Origin: Mytilus edulis
Lineage: Eukaryota > Mollusca > Bivalvia > Mytilida > Mytilidae
NCBI RefSeq assembly: GCF_963676685.1
Contig: NC_092347.1
Span: forward strand, 92,446,208-92,510,207
Direction of reading: 5' to 3'
DNA length: 64,000 nt
This document shows, piece by piece, positions 53,401 to 64,000 of the stretch. Position 1 is the first letter of the stretch. Each line of letters opens with the position of its first letter. The notes beneath the pieces were generated by a model. The model did not search any database. It was not told the origin of the DNA and saw only the letters and a program-made list of their open reading frames with translations. The translations under genes were made by a program, and so were the position numbers.

Positions 53401-54974
53401 TTTTTGTATTAAAAAAAGCCGATAAAAAGTTGCCCATAACTGCTTGTAAGCCTAATATGTCCATTATACTATTTAAAAACCTTTCCTTTTTTATTTTGAT
53501 GTTTTATGTAGTATATTTTACTGGTTTCAAAAACTTTTGGTCTCTATGGTTCCTGATGAAGACTAGTTAAGAAATAAGTGGCGTGAGGATTGAAATCAGT
53601 ATCATATATACAATGATCAAGGAATTCTTGGAATGATCAGACTATTCGGAGTATTCCATTGCCGGAGAGAAAAACCCTCTCAAATCGGTTTCAGTTTCAT
53701 GGATATAGATCATTTATTTTAGAGAACGTTAGAAGCACAAAAGGTATCATTTATCACTTTAAAGCTTGACAAAATGTTGTGGTATTTTTAGTTGCTCTAA
53801 ACTCAACTATCTCTCCGCTTCCTTACTCTGAAACTCCAATGTGTTATAAAGTTGTTGTAAATGATCATTATTGAATAGAAGAGAATTTACCAATCTTTCT
53901 TTATCCGATCAACAAAATAAATAAGAAGAGGCTGTTTAACAGAAAGAAATTTATAGGTGTAATCTTACATTTGTACACGCAACGAAGGGCTAGAAACCTG
54001 AACATCAAAGTAATAAATCGTCAAAACATATCTTGAACTATTGAACTACATTTTGTCATCCGAAAAATGACAGATTAGAATTTGAAGAGAAATTGGATGA
54101 ACGTTGTCAATTCGTCGTATGGAAAACAATATAAATACCAGCCAAGGAGCATACCTCCAATTTCAACAACAAAAGTGAAAATTGTTGATATGGAATTTGG
54201 CCTCCTTTTTTGCACCAGCAACAACACAATGAACTAAAGAGCATGTGTTTAACAGTTCTCAAGATGTGAACGAAAACATCTTAAGATACCAAATCCCAAT
54301 CAATCAACGACCATTACTCAAGAAAGGATTTTTGCACCTGTCCTAAGTCAGGAATCTGATGTTCAGTGGTTGTCGTCAGTTTATGTGGTTCATAAGTGTT
54401 TCTCGTTTTTATGCAGATTAGACCGTTGGTTTTCCCGTTTTAATGGTTTTACACTAGTTATTTGTAAAAGCATTGGTTTAACGGTTCTCAAGTCATTGCA
54501 CAGATACAGCTAGAACCACCCGTTCCAACACCCGCCGTTCTACCCCAAATAAATACCATGAAGTTTAAATATGAGTTTTTTATACTTCCATTTAGTTTTA
54601 ACGATAAACAAAAAATACTGGAGAAATATGATAACTAAATCAATCATAATGTCAGCGGAAAATGCTGAAATAACTAATAAAACATGATAAAGATGACGAT
54701 TTTAATAAGTTAGGTTAAGAATAAATATGTTTGTTATTAAATAAAGTTAGCACATGGATTTATGGCTCGCCTTTGTGACCCAATCACAAACTATGGCAGT
54801 TGTACATGCTTATTCCGTAGACAAAGTAAGTCTCGCTTCAGCGACTTTTATAAAAAGGAAAAATGGAATAATTCGACACTTTTATGAAAAGGAAATGTTT
54901 ATTTAACCAGAGACATATAATACAATTGTCTCTGATTTAACCATTAAATCGAATAGTTAGAAGTTGTCTTTCTG
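50470..54974. other. Intergenic DNA between forkhead and JmjC genes
   Basis: It contains a strongly A-rich, strand-asymmetric block at about 51050-51700, where phrases such as GTGAATTTATAAAAG, AAAACAGACAAAAGGAAAA recur every 90-130 bp. It also holds a decayed fragment of repeat M3 near 54325-54490. No coding exon recognised. Confidence 0.5.
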
Positions 54975-57900
54975 TTATAGTTCTTCTCTAACCGTATTTT
55001 TAATTTGATCATTTGTTTCTTCTTGGATATTTTCGTCATTCAATGTTAGTTCTAGTGACTTTTTAGGATTTAAAAGGAAACTGACGTCATCTTCCATCTC
55101 TATCCTCATTGGTTGTTTAGTGTAATAGTTGTTGTCAGGCTGGTCATTTTTATCGTCCACAGCATCTTGATCATTGTTCGTAAAAAAGGATTCAAAGTCT
55201 GGTATTTGCTCAAACATCTCAGCATAATCACAGGTGTGAAATTCACCCATCGTTAACATACCATTCTTATCATTGTCGATTATATCAAACATCTGAAATT
55301 ACAAAAAAAGACACTATTCATCCCAAATAGAAAAATATAAAAAATATTGTCATGGTGACAGTTTTTAAGATGTGCTTTAAAAACGTGTATTCGTTGATTC
55401 GTCGAAAACGTGACAAAAGTGACAGCCATCGGTGTAAGCATAACCGGAATGTGAAATTTGGTTGAAAATATAAAGCGCTTAGTGCACCTACAAAACTAAT
55501 ATACAAACACCGACAAACAAAAATGGTAATGATATGCTGAAATCGTGGTGTGGTTAAACCAACTTCTAAAGTCATGCGTTTGCTTTTGGTATATATGCAA
55601 CGTGGTAAAATGCGAATATATCATATCGTCGCTGGGCTTCCATAATGTTGTATATGAATTTTGAGGCTTAAGATACAAATCGTCTAGGCGGACGGCAAAA
55701 ACGAAAGAACGAACAACACGAACCAAACTATACACCGGGGTGTGGGGTTGGGTTGGGTTGGGGGGGGGGGGGGGTGATCCTTGTTCCGAGCGGGTAGTTA
55801 TATCCTGACCCATTAGCTGAGTTGCTAATGGCTGGTAAACATTACAAAGGATAAGAGGAAGGATCTATGAAAATTGAGATAAAGCTAAGGTAAAATGTGT
55901 TCCTTAACGATCGACCGTAGAACTTTCGAAGGATGAATTCAGCTTTACAACCCGGATTCCTTGTTTCAATAGCTTCATTTGAAGCATTAACCCTCTATCA
56001 AAGAAATCATGTTTAAACTTCATCTTAAATTCCATAAAAATGAAAATTTATTTATCTAGTGCAATATATGTTATTTTTACAAATTGTTACTTGTAGATGG
56101 TGAGTTGTCTGATTGGCACATTTTCTTATATCTAGTTATTTGGTTATTCTAACCTTAGTAAGGGCATCATCTGGTATTTCGTTTACAGCAATCTTTCTGA
56201 TACGACCTGCAAATTCTCCAAAATTGACATTTGTTAGTTCATCCAATGCATCCAAAAAAAAATCTCTGAAAAAGGCGGGAAGTTTGTTAAGTAAATGTGC
56301 ATTTTCCTTTACCGTTAATGTGAACTTGTTAGTAATATTTTAGGGTTGGATGCGGTATTTTTCAAATTTGTATTTATATATATATATCTATAGAAGTTTA
56401 AAGTATATGAAATGTAGGCCATGGAGGCTTTAGTCATGAAATCTGATAAAAAATTGGATCTATATGAATTTGCGTACTCGAAATCAAAGCTCTATCTTTT
56501 AAATGAGATTCAAACGTTACGTGATGCTATAAGAATAAAAGAAGCAGTCTCAAATTACATCATTTTTAACAAAAGAGAAACTGCTTACTTTTCCACTAAA
56601 CAAGATTGGATTTTAAGTTCAAATTTCATATTTGTTGGACGAAAATTAAACACGCTAGTCACACTTTTTAAAAATTTAGAACAGAAGCTTATATGTACTA
56701 GTATACTAGAAGCGAGTCGTTTGCTAAATCCTGGGACTGTATGTCACAGTTTTGGTCTCTAGATTTTGTCGGAACTTCGAGTGGGCAGATGAAGTCTCTA
56801 CTTTTGAAATTCAATAATTTTCAATGTTTATCTAATTCTTTTAGTTTTATTCTTTTTAACGCTGTCATTTTAACGGCCCATAATATATTACCAAGGATTT
56901 GTATACCAAATAAATTCTTGATATAACTAATAAAGTTTTCTTCACATCCAAAATACGAATGCATATATTAAACAAGAATTAAACAACATTATATCAATCA
57001 GTTCACTCACCGTAATTCGTCGTCTAGAGATGATTCTTCGTCATTCTTTAACTCTGTATTCTTCAATGATTTTGGCTTCAGTTTGTCTTCACTTTCTTTG
57101 CATACAGTTTTGTCAAACCAACGAAGATGGTTAGACCAAATGTTCACAGCCAAATTACGCCCGGAATGAGAATACACTTGATGGTACCATCTAAAAGTAA
57201 CAGATCATTATTTCATTTATTTGAGATTATGGAGAAAAGTACACATTGTTTAGTAATGCATGTGCAAATTAAAATCATAAGATTCACCAGACATTTAAAG
57301 CAATTATCGTTCGTTTACGCTCAGGAAAAGTTACTGGAATGTGTGTTCTTTGAATCTTCATTATTCGTCGGTTATAATTTTTGAAATATTGCAGTCGGCA
57401 CACGTGCATGATTACCTTCTGGGGCAGAGATTCCAATTTTGGGGTTGATTTTTCTCAGTCTTTAGTTTTGGTATTACTTTTCCAATAAGGAACATATATG
57501 TATATAACTTTGTGTAAATGTAAATTCTTATATGACGCGCTTCTTTCGCTTTGTGAACAAATAAAGGCAACAGTAGTATACCGCTGTTCAAACTCATAAA
57601 TCCATGGACAAAAAACAAAATCGGGGTAACAAACTAAAACTGAGGGAAACGCATAAATATAAGAGAACAACGACACAACACTACAATGTAACTAACACAC
57701 ACAGAAACGGAGCCTACACAAACTCATGCTCTAAATCCAATAAAATTTGTTTCGTATATTGACTTCTTCAGAATAATGAATTTTATCAAATTATCATACA
57801 CTAAATATATTTCCTTAACTTTAAAACACTTTCAAACTCTTAAATGGTGCACATGATGTTACTGATTCATTTATCATGACTGTAGTGTGTTGCATTCCGA

Positions 57901-60401
57901 ATTTGACCTAGATATGACAATCGTTCATGCTGGCTGTTCAAACTCCCCCCTCTGAAAAATCACAGTGCCAGCCATTTGCTTCTTTACAAACAAAAAATGG
58001 AGTTTCATGGAAGAGCCTACACAAACACTTTTACACTTGTACTTATCGGACATAGAAATTACCTTAATTGTCCTATTCAGAATCGAAATAATTGATGCAA
58101 GCTATACTTTATTGTAGTTTTAACATGGGTAGGCATTATATTCGTGTTATTTTAGCCTTCACTATCGCTCGGGCAAAAATAATCACGAATATAATGCCTA
58201 CTATCGCTCGGGCAAAAATAATCACGAATATAATGCCTACCAATGTTAAAACTACAATAAAGTATAGCTTGCATCAATTATTTCTTAAACAAACCAGTTT
58301 ATTTAAAGGCAATTGAAAGTCCTGTGTATGACAGAAATATTTCAGTTGAAACATGGCAATATATAATCAAGATTTGATAGTTCACACCCAATATATGTTA
58401 ACCATTTTATTGAAATGCCTTTGACCACATCAGTTGCGGAACAAGGATTTATAGAAGATGGAGGTCTGAGAACGTTACCTAAAAATATTGCCTAAACAAA
58501 GTGGACAGTCAAAACAAACAAAAATTGCATTTTTTTTAACGTAAAGGGAGGACAACATCTGCATATATTTTTTCCAAATGTTAGTAGTTCTAAAATTTTA
58601 AAATATATAAAAAGGAAAAGATAATATGGAAAGTTTTAATGGATACGAACTGGTATGGTATAAACAGACAATCTCCTTTGGTCATGTTTGCCATATACCA
58701 TGGTAAGTCACGTAGTTTAGGAAATTTCTCCATATCCACAGCCTCGACATCAACACTACTATAGGCACCATAGTGTACGAAATGATCCGCTTCAATCTCA
58801 GGTTTGTATTTCTAGAAAATACATCTAGATGTTAACGAATCATAGTAAGCAATGCTGGGAACAATATACATCTATATATGTTCCAGAGTAATGTCAAAAA
58901 TCAATAATAAAGAGGGACACTAAAATAACGAAAAAATGAATAAGAAACCACGGAAGACTTCAAAACAACATGCACAATCACCAAACAAACGGACAGATCG
59001 TTCATTTGATAGAACTATCATACTGTAATGAAATAATGATACAAAATACATGTAACTTGCAATTACATGTGTAGAAATTAAAAAAAACCCTATTATATGC
59101 AATGTTAAATGTCAAATCGTAGACGCCAAAAACTTTGTTTCAAGAAGAGAAAAAAGAGTAGACTAATGCATACGATTGAAAGTCCTGTTTACGAAAGAAA
59201 TATGACAGTTAAAACAACTTGAAAGATTTGTATAGTCTTAATATACAAATCCTTGGTTGAAATATTAAGTTGTAAATATTGCACAAACGTAAGTTTGGAG
59301 AGACAGAAATGGTACGACACACAAAAAATCTTCATAAACTTTGATCTTTGGTGCCTGTTAATGTCTATTTGTTAATACCTTATGAAACATGATCAAGTCT
59401 TTGTTTCCATCCAGTAAACAGTTGATGTTGTCGAGTCCATCATTATGGAGAACGGACCTTGTTCCGCCACTGCTGAACCACATTATAACGGATTTTATAG
59501 CCTTTTCTAAACCTCCACATTGTAGAGATACTGGTATTGTAATATCAGCTGCAAGAAAAGAGGGACGAAAGATACCAAAGGGACAGTCAAACTCATAAAT
59601 CTAAAACAAACTGACAACGCCATGGCTAAAAATGAAAAAGACAAACAGAAAAAACAATAGTACACACGACACAACATAGAAAAGAATAAACAACACGAAC
59701 CCCTTTAACTTTAAAGAAGGTTGACAATTTTCAAATATGATGCAATGTATTAATTTATGGTATATTTTTTATGTTGTCACATTATATATATAAAAAGAAG
59801 ATGTGTTATGTTTGCCAATGAGACAACTCTCCACAAGAGACCAAAGGGACACAGAAATTAACAACTATAGTTCACCGTACGGCCTTCAACAGTGAGCAAA
59901 GCCCATGCCGCATAGTCAGCTATAAAAGGTCCCGAAATGACAATGTAAAACAATTCAAACGAGAAAACTAACGGCCTTATTTATATAAGAAAAAATGAAC
60001 GAAAAACAAATATGTTATACTCACATACGAGAAAAACATTATTTGTATGAAAGTTATTAAAAATACTATCTATATATAGCCTACATTTGTATCTTTATGT
60101 CAGAACCATATGAGGGATGCTGTGTCCTATGATAACTGGGCAGTCATGATGGAATAACTGTCTAAGACTGAATATTGTGAAAAGATTATCATACTAAAAT
60201 ACACAATATAAGTTCATTCTTACAAAAAAAAAGGTTCATTCTAAAATACCTTTCATTTCTGTTGCTACGTCATGAACCATGTATACATTTGATTGGTTGT
60301 ATATCTGAAGGAACTTTGACATGGGCATTGTGTAAGCCTGACCATTACGGTCCTCTTTCTTCCCTCCTTCCACGTCCACAAAAAGGCTTCCATATTCCTT
60401 G
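54975..60401 (-). CDS. JmjC-domain oxygenase with C-terminal EF-hand, 5' incomplete
   Basis: Six reverse-strand exons join in frame: 60401-60250, 59548-59379, 58811-58651, 57190-57011, 56265-56154 and 55292-54975 (363 aa visible). The JmjC/cupin fold shows as IMWFSSGGTRSVLHNDGLDN with Fe(II) ligands H85 and D87, then LPWYMANMTKGDCLFIPYQ and WYHQVYSHSGRNLAVNIW with the third ligand H164. Members are 2-oxoglutarate-dependent hydroxylases or demethylases; substrate unknown. After an acidic linker comes a helical segment (DFFLDALDELTNVNFGEFAG) and a canonical calcium loop DNDKNGMLTMGE (264-275), so probably an EF-hand pair with a degenerate first hand. The tail is acidic and Asn-rich, without a KDEL-type end. 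The most upstream acceptor (60401) is the least certain. Exons for the N-terminus were not found in 60.4-64 kb. TTTATT at 54898-54903 may be the polyadenylation signal. Confidence 0.85.
55755..55775. repeat. Poly-G tract
   Basis: GGGTTGGGTTGGGTTGG then an uninterrupted G run of about 16, in the last intron of the JmjC gene. It could form a G-quadruplex; length may be a sequencing artefact. Confidence 0.7.
57540..57730. repeat. Mussel interspersed repeat fragment
   Basis: GGCAACAGTAGTATACCGCT, AATCCATGGACAAAAAACAA and GAGAACAACGACACAACAC match from memory a common mussel repeat. Intronic to the JmjC gene. Confidence 0.45.
58086..58283. repeat. Long palindrome with an internal direct duplication
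   Basis: The outer arms (58086-58150 and 58220-58283, AAATAATTGATGCAAGCTAT and complement) pair over about 60 bp. Near the centre a 38-bp segment, TATCGCTCGGGCAAAAATAA then CACGAATATAATGCCTAC, occurs twice in tandem. Intronic to the JmjC gene. Confidence 0.85.
59555..59705. repeat. Mussel interspersed repeat (M2-type fragment)
   Basis: AGAGGGACGAAAGATACCAA, AGGGACAGTCAAACTCATAA, GACAACGCCATGGCTAAAAA and CAACACGAACCCC. Recognised from memory as very common in mussel DNA. It starts directly next to exon 59379-59548 of the JmjC gene. Confidence 0.6.
59797..60015 (-). mobile_element. Interspersed repeat family M1, reversed copy
   Basis: GAAGATGTGTTATGTTTGCC, GACAACTCTCCACAAGAGAC, ACGGCCTTCAACAGTGAGC and AGGTCCCGAAATGACAATG form the reverse complement of the 5720-6039 copy. 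Confidence 0.75.
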
Positions 60402-60774
60402 CTACAATACGTTAGATTAAGATGTATGTACATTGAAATCGCAATTGAGATATGGGTCATTATAAAAAAAACATGCAAAACTATGTTATTGGGTCTTTAT
60501 AAGTCACAGACATGAAAATATATCAAAATAACACTTGCATATGTTAGATATGAATGTTTTGTGATACACAATATACTGTTTACAGTATGAAATGTTATAA
60601 AAACATCCTTAATGTTTTCTTAAACCCTTGAAGATAGCCAGAATTAACTGTTATTTTTTACTATAAATCCTTTCAGACTTGAAATAGGACTATTATTCAT
60701 ATCATTTGTTATTATGATTTATCACTTTTTATTGCATTTTGATACATACAAACATTTTTTAATGATTTTGGGAG

Positions 60775-61645
60775 GTGTATGTTGGTTTTATAATAACAAT
60801 TTTTACCAAAAGGAAATGTAACATTTTTTAAGTCAATGGTGTTACCAAAGGACAAATTAGTAGAATAAGAGTTATCTTTCGCAAGATTTGGGCATTTGCA
60901 ACAGTTTCTCCCTTAGCAATGGTACCTGTAAGCATGTTATGCAAAAGAAAACAAACAATTATGTTGAAGATTTAGTGAAAAAATCGTAAAAGTAAGTAAA
61001 GGTTATATCGTAATTGGAAATAGTGTCCATGGTGTACCCTTTATAAAAATCATTTTTTGAAAACATTTCCTTAACTTTGAATAATGAAACATATTGATTA
61101 TAGAAACCAGTAAAAACATATAGAATAGGGGAATGGAGCACTTATTTCGTAACTGAATCTTAAAATACACCTTAAATCATTGGTGTTACTGTCAATGGTG
61201 AGACCATTATGATAAAATAACACCATTGACCAGTTTAGTAACACCACTGAATATATCATGACAATCAGCATTGTTTTGTGTTTTTTTCATGTTTAACAAG
61301 CTAAACATCATATTATTTATGAAAAACAATACTTATTCAACAATGTTTTAACAATATCATGTATTACATATACACAGTTTTCACAAACTGATGTATGCTG
61401 GTAACACCAATGACACTATTTAGTAACACTATTGACATTTTTAGTAATGGATGTTATATTATATAATTTGAGATTTTTTAGCCTAAGAATTATTTTTTTA
61501 TCTTTTTCTTTTGCTCGGTGATCTTGGCTTTGTGTTCAGTACTTGATAAAGGTAAAATTTGAAATGTGATGTCATTGGTGATACTTTTGTGCCATTGGAG
61601 TTACTGAAGGGTCAGTGGTGTTACTATATAAAAATGAGACATTTT
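60775..61645. repeat. Dispersed GTAACACCATTGAC motif cluster, both orientations
   Basis: Variants of GTAACACCAWTGACA and its complement TCAATGGTGTTAC occur about ten times over 850 bp with irregular spacing (for example 60837, 61181, 61221, 61252, 61400, 61425, 61605). The array is irregular and strand-mixed, unlike a simple tandem repeat. Confidence 0.65.
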
Positions 61646-62944
61646 TTTTAAATCTTTATTCATAAATGAAAGTGTTTTTAGGTCGAGTACGAAGGATTAG
61701 GTATATCATTATCATTTAACCTTATACAATTCACATATATTCAGTTTAAGTGTATTTTTTAGTATTTACAACGGCCATAATTAGGACAGCCAACTTCCTG
61801 AAATTTATGTTTAAATAGAATGCACAGCTATATGAATAATGTCAATAAGTCGTAATTTAAACCTAAACAACAAATTGGAACAGTATTTGATGTTAAACAA
61901 TAATATTTAGTACCTAAATGTATGCTTTAAATTTGTAATGTTCACCATTGACACGATTATTTCAAAGGACGACCTAAAATTGTTAAAATTGAAGAAACTC
62001 TTCATTTTTCCCATTGCATATTTTTGAATATCGTTGCTACCATACTATAGAATAGCGGGACACATTTAAAAGTTTTAAACAATGACATAATTTTTCAAAA
62101 TATTACCTCGTCGAAATTTGCACTTTTTTTGATAATGACCCATATGCTTAACTAAAGCACTTTAACACCCGATCAGTGCATAACCACATGTGCTTATAGG
62201 GCATACAATCATGTGGAAAATAAGAATCGAGGAAAAGCATATTTATTAAAGAATTTTATTGTACTATCGTATGGATAACAACAAGAAGACACCAACATTG
62301 TCTATTTGATATAAGATTTTAAGAAATTTTGAAAAAAATAATGTTTGTATTTGTCCTATGCCTTTACTGACATTTGTTATACTTTAGTTATTGGATACAA
62401 ATTAGGCCACAGCTAAATAGTTTTACTGGATTCGCATCCGTACTCGTTTTAAACTCGTGTTTTAAACTCATGTCCTTCGGGATGGGCAAGCATAGTTAGG
62501 GTAAATACTGAAATAGATTATAATATTAAGACTCTATTGATCTAGAAATAGACAATCAATATGACACCATGTAATGTTGGTAATTGGTTGGGTAGAAACG
62601 GACATTACAAAAATTTTTGTTCATATTTATTTCAGTTTTTTTTCAAATTGAAAAGAATATTCTGCATGGTTCTGGAAACATTTTCTATTGTTGATTTTTC
62701 AACCAAGACTTCTCTTGACAAGCGGCCAGTGAGTATAGATGTGTCAGAAAAAAATGTAACAGCTAATCACTAGCCTAGTTTGGTTATCATTTAGTTGTTC
62801 GTAAAATTCAATCGATTTAGGCAATTGTCGGTGTTCTGCTAAGCTTGTGGAATGAATATAAAAGGTAACACACAAAAGTACAGTGACTGCTTGTTGCTGT
62901 CTTCAAAACTTCACGTGGCAAATATTTCATGCATGTCCAAGACA

Positions 62945-63355
62945 CCAAAGAATAGAGCCAGTAATAATAAAATTCCTGGCATTGTGCCAGTCATGATATT
63001 TTTCATGGAAGTGTGCTAGTCGTGATACTATTCTTGGAACTGAGATAGTAAAAAAAATACTCTTTGAACTGTTTCAGTCATGATAATTCCTCATGGAACA
63101 GTAGTCAATAGTGTCATTCATGACAATTCCTAATGGAACAGTGCCAGAGTCACAATCACCTTCCTTGGCCTTTCTCTTTCTATTCAAAGCAAGTTTCATA
63201 AAACCAAGCAAGTCAAAATAAAATGCCTGGAATTCTGCAAGAAGTTTCTTGGAACTGTGGCAGTCACAATAACGTTCCTGGAACTTTGCCACTCACAGCG
63301 AGTTTCCGGAAAATGTGCCAGTCACAATAAAATTACTGGAACAGTACCAAACACA
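62945..63355. repeat. Degenerate array based on CTGGAACTGTGCCAGTCACAA
   Basis: GTGCCAGTCAYRATAA and TTCCTGGAACTG recur about ten times at intervals of about 35-45 bp with many changes. Confidence 0.7.
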
Positions 63356-64000
63356 AGAAGATTCCTTACGTGGATCAAAAACAAGTTCCGGGGTAAAACT
63401 AGTTGTGTGAGTATTCGACTCCTACGCTATAATCTTGACGAGAATCTGATATGGTCAAAAATGACAAAAACAAAATTTTAGCTAATTTCAGATTCTTTAT
63501 ATTTAGCCCCAAGTTGTCTTCTTGTCTATTTTTCCAACATTTCTCCGTACTTTCTTTTTTTTTTTTTTTTTAATTTTCTATGTTGTTAACCCCCGTCCTT
63601 CAGGACCACAACATTAATTATAGTTATAACGGTATAACTAATTGGTGTTTTCCTTATATATATCCGCATTTTTTATGTATGTTCTGTACAGATATAGGTC
63701 GATTTCATTGGGTTTTTTTCATACCTTTTTCCATCAATATTTTTTGATAAAAAAACATTAATTTGTAAAAAAAACCCTTATCACGTCTTTTTATTTGATC
63801 TATTAAACTTCGTTTATAGAAGTGCATGTTTTCTTAGCTAGTGCATGTTTTATTCCTACAATGGTCTTTCCATATAAACAATAGAACATACATTCAATGT
63901 ATAGGATTTATGCAGAGTTACACAGTTTGGTAAATGAATTTTTAATTTGAATGAGACACAGATCCCACTGATATATGTTTTACTTGTTATACAGTTTTCT

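Larger units (their letters stand above)
60402..64000. other. Region upstream of the JmjC exons, no exon recognised
   Basis: Probably intron or 5' flank of the JmjC gene. It contains two degenerate motif arrays (listed separately). I looked for exons that could supply the JmjC N-terminus and found none that I could support. Confidence 0.4.

Noticed and set aside
63074-63481. Candidate N-terminal exons of the JmjC gene
   Set aside because: The open frames follow the degenerate CCAGTCACAA array and lack splice sites or JmjC similarity.

Overview
The window looks like nuclear DNA of a marine mussel (Mytilus or a close relative). The evidence is AT-rich DNA with long introns, GT-AG splice sites, five partial or complete animal genes, and very dense interspersed repeats. 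Several of those repeats I recognise from memory as mussel or bivalve families. The species is inferred; no database was searched.

Layout. (1) 1-3.6 kb: the last two coding exons of a basigin/neuroplastin-type immunoglobulin-superfamily membrane protein (+). The intron between them holds a 9-bp-TSD palindromic MITE, an internally duplicated 1 kb repeat and a hammerhead-ribozyme-like motif. (2) 8.4-17 kb: two tandem paralogous four-membrane-span claudin/PMP22-like genes (+), each with three coding exons and identical intron phases. Their introns carry a fold-back MITE and a TTAA-flanked MITE. (3) 18.5-20.5 kb: a 5'-truncated non-LTR retrotransposon (+). (4) 21.6-26.3 kb: a complete four-coding-exon universal stress protein gene (-). 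Its introns hold a second copy of the fold-back MITE and a LINE nested in a Harbinger-like element. (5) 26.7-49 kb: a gene-poor stretch of tandem arrays (47, 58 and 22 bp units), a third fold-back MITE, nested mussel repeats, two more LINE fragments and several palindromes. (6) 49.2-50.2 kb: a single-exon forkhead gene (+) with mixed FoxA/FoxB character. (7) 55-60.4 kb: six exons of a JmjC-domain oxygenase with a C-terminal EF-hand (-); its 5' end is not found. (8) 60.4-64 kb: repeats only.

The genes do not form a pathway. The one relation visible is the tandem duplication of the claudin-like pair. I reconstructed the gene models by hand from splice signals and phase: every join used keeps the frame and restores family motifs. 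Transcript ends, 5'UTR exons and repeat boundaries are less certain.
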